DNA from: Microbacteriaceae bacterium
GTDB taxonomy: Bacteria; Actinomycetota; Actinomycetes; Actinomycetales; Microbacteriaceae
Direction of reading: 5' to 3'
Assembly (NCBI GenBank): GCA_003454135.1
Contig: DMKW01000089.1
Location: forward strand, 1 to 8,174
Length of the DNA stretch: 8,174 bases
This document shows positions 7,789-8,174 of the stretch, in pieces; positions within the stretch are counted from its first letter, which is position 1; every line of letters begins with the position of its first letter. The notes under the pieces were generated by a model. The model had not been told where the DNA came from. It made no database searches and was given only the letters and a program-made list of their open reading frames with translations. Made by a program: the position numbers and the translations under genes.

Positions 7789-7821
7789 TGAGTGCCACCG
7801 ACGTTGGTCCGGTACCACTCA
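7789..7821. repeat. Imperfect inverted repeat in the hsdM upstream region
   Basis: The 11-nt arm TGAGTGCCACC (7789-7799) matches the reverse complement of GGTACCACTCA (7811-7821) at 9 of 11 positions, with an 11-nt spacer. A smaller near-palindrome ACCGACGTTGGT (7797-7808) overlaps it. It may be a regulatory dyad or chance. Confidence 0.25.
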
Positions 7822-7825
7822 TGCG

Positions 7826-7847
7826 GTCAGGCTCTGAGCTACCTGAC
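7826..7847. repeat. Inverted repeat GTCAGG-N10-CCTGAC
   Basis: This has perfect 6-bp arms with a 10-nt spacer, in the middle of the hsdM/hipB-like intergenic region. The size and spacing fit a dimeric regulator site. It shares the CAGG/CCTG core with the repeat at 7869-7890, so one protein might bind both (inference). Confidence 0.35.
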
Positions 7848-7868
7848 GCCCCAGATTCTTTCGGGATG

Positions 7869-7890
7869 ACAGGCGCATTCAATTGCCTGT
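7869..7890. repeat. Inverted repeat ACAGGC-N10-GCCTGT
   Basis: This has perfect 6-bp arms with a 10-nt spacer, giving the same overall 22-bp size as the repeat at 7826-7847. If the CAGG/CCTG cores are aligned, its spacer is 2 nt longer than in that repeat, so the two may not be the same kind of site. There is no T-run beside it, so a terminator is unlikely. Confidence 0.3.
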
Positions 7891-7911
7891 GCGTCACGTT
7901 CAACTTGTTAG

Positions 7912-7931
7912 AAGTGGACAATGATCCACTT
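7912..7931. promoter_or_regulatory. Putative HipB-like operator 1 (distal)
   Basis: AAGTGGA (7912-7918) and TCCACTT (7925-7931) form a perfect 7-bp inverted repeat around CAATGA. Its core GTGGACAATGATCCAC differs from operator 2 at one base of 16. The centre is 26 bp from that of operator 2. Confidence 0.7.
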
Positions 7932-7938
7932 TGAGAAA

Positions 7939-7956
7939 TGTGGACAATCATCCACA
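7939..7956. promoter_or_regulatory. Putative HipB-like operator 2 (middle)
   Basis: TGTGGA (7939-7944) and TCCACA (7951-7956) form a perfect inverted repeat around CAATCA. The centre lies exactly 26 bp from operators 1 and 3. A possible -35 hexamer TGGACA (7941-7946) lies inside it, with a weak -10 TAATGT at 7962-7967 (15-nt spacing). If that promoter is real, binding would block it. Confidence 0.7.
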
Positions 7957-7964
7957 ATGGCTAA

Positions 7965-7982
7965 TGTGGGTAATTTCCCACA
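7965..7982. promoter_or_regulatory. Putative HipB-like operator 3 (proximal)
   Basis: TGTGGG (7965-7970) and CCCACA (7977-7982) form a perfect inverted repeat around TAATTT. It is a diverged copy of the two upstream palindromes, with the same arm and spacer lengths. It ends 14 nt before the ATG of the HipB-like gene, so a bound repressor would sit over the promoter or the first transcribed bases. Confidence 0.65.
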
Positions 7983-7988
7983 GCTAAC

Positions 7989-7993
7989 GGAGG
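7989..7993 (+). promoter_or_regulatory. Ribosome binding site of the HipB-like gene
   Basis: A full GGAGG lies only 3 nt before the ATG at 7997. The spacing is shorter than usual, but the protein from this ATG begins at a normal position for an XRE domain, so the start is kept. Confidence 0.6.
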
Positions 7994-7996
7994 CGC

Positions 7997-8174
7997 ATGA
8001 ACGTCTATAACGCTCGGGACCTCGGCGCTGCTGCGCGCCAAAAGCGGGAAACCCTCGGCCTGACCCAGCAGGCCTTGGCGAATGCCGCTGGTGTGTCCCG
8101 TGAGTGGCTGCTCAGCTTCGAGTCTGGCAAACCCGGCGTGTCGCTGTCCCGCGTCTTCAACGTCCTCAACACCT
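7997..8174 (+). CDS. HipB/Y4mF-like XRE antitoxin or regulator (partial)
   Basis: The gene begins at ATG 7997 and is cut by the window end after 59 complete codons. The visible part is one Cro/C1 helix-turn-helix domain: helix 1 LGAAARQKRETLG (9-21), helix 2 TQQALANAAG (23-32), recognition helix SREWLLSFESGK (34-45), then the start of the last helix (SLSRVFNVLNT). The R-x-W-x3-F-E-x-GK pattern and the closely following VxLxxVxxVLxxL helix are typical of small HipB/Y4mF-type antitoxins. These proteins repress their own operon and neutralise a HipA-type kinase encoded downstream. Here that partner would lie beyond the window, so the toxin-antitoxin role is inferred. Three evenly spaced palindromes directly upstream support autoregulation. 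The gene is divergent from hsdM. The alternative is a stand-alone XRE regulator, possibly of the R-M operon. Confidence 0.8.
   Translation, partial: MNVYNARDLGAAARQKRETLGLTQQALANAAGVSREWLLSFESGKPGVSLSRVFNVLNT

Noticed and set aside
7942..7967. Promoter for the HipB-like gene (TGGACA-N15-TAATGT)
   Set aside because: The -10 matches poorly and the spacing is short. It is mentioned with operator 2 but not listed as a promoter.
1..8174. CRISPR array, tRNA/rRNA, transposase, integrase or attachment sites
   Set aside because: No spaced direct-repeat array, cloverleaf, transposase or integrase motif, or flanking terminal repeats were seen. The only regular repeat series is the three palindromes at 7912-7982, which lack CRISPR spacing.

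Overview
The window comes from a high-GC Gram-positive-like genome, most likely an actinobacterium. Coding regions have strongly GC-rich third positions and start codons are often GTG or TTG. I lean weakly towards Microbacteriaceae from general codon style, but nothing here fixes the genus. The core is a complete type I restriction-modification (R-M) locus on the minus strand, flanked by small regulatory and accessory genes. It reads as a piece of a defence-type accessory region.

Layout from left to right. Positions 3-182 (minus) encode a 59-residue Cro/C1 (XRE)-type helix-turn-helix protein. Positions 183-336 are a divergent spacer with nested inverted repeats. Positions 337-1218 (plus) encode an uncharacterised, mostly helical protein of about 293 residues, with weak resemblance to DUF5677/HEPN-like proteins. 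After a 106-nt convergent gap without a clear terminator comes the minus-strand operon hsdM (5775-7733), hsdS (4438-5778), hsdR (1325-4438), transcribed in the order M-S-R. The junctions overlap by 4 nt and 1 nt, and all three start codons are non-ATG (TTG, GTG, GTG). All expected catalytic motifs are present and no frameshift is seen, so the system should be functional.

Positions 7734-7996 form a 263-nt divergent intergenic region packed with dyad symmetry. Next to the plus-strand gene at 7997 are three 18-20 bp palindromes with 6-nt spacers, whose centres are exactly 26 bp apart. That gene encodes the first 59 residues of a HipB/Y4mF-like XRE antitoxin or regulator and runs off the window. 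A hipA-type toxin kinase gene would be expected downstream but cannot be seen.

How the parts fit together: HsdM2-HsdS would methylate adenines at a bipartite target set by the two HsdS recognition domains. Adding HsdR gives the ATP-driven translocase and nuclease that cuts unmethylated DNA. The HipB-like protein probably represses its own promoter through the three operators, and since hsdM is transcribed away from the same region it could also affect the R-M operon (inference). I do not see a clearly new enzymatic system. The less ordinary parts are the evenly phased operator array, the shared control region between an R-M operon and a probable toxin-antitoxin gene, and the uncharacterised gene paired with a mini-XRE protein.
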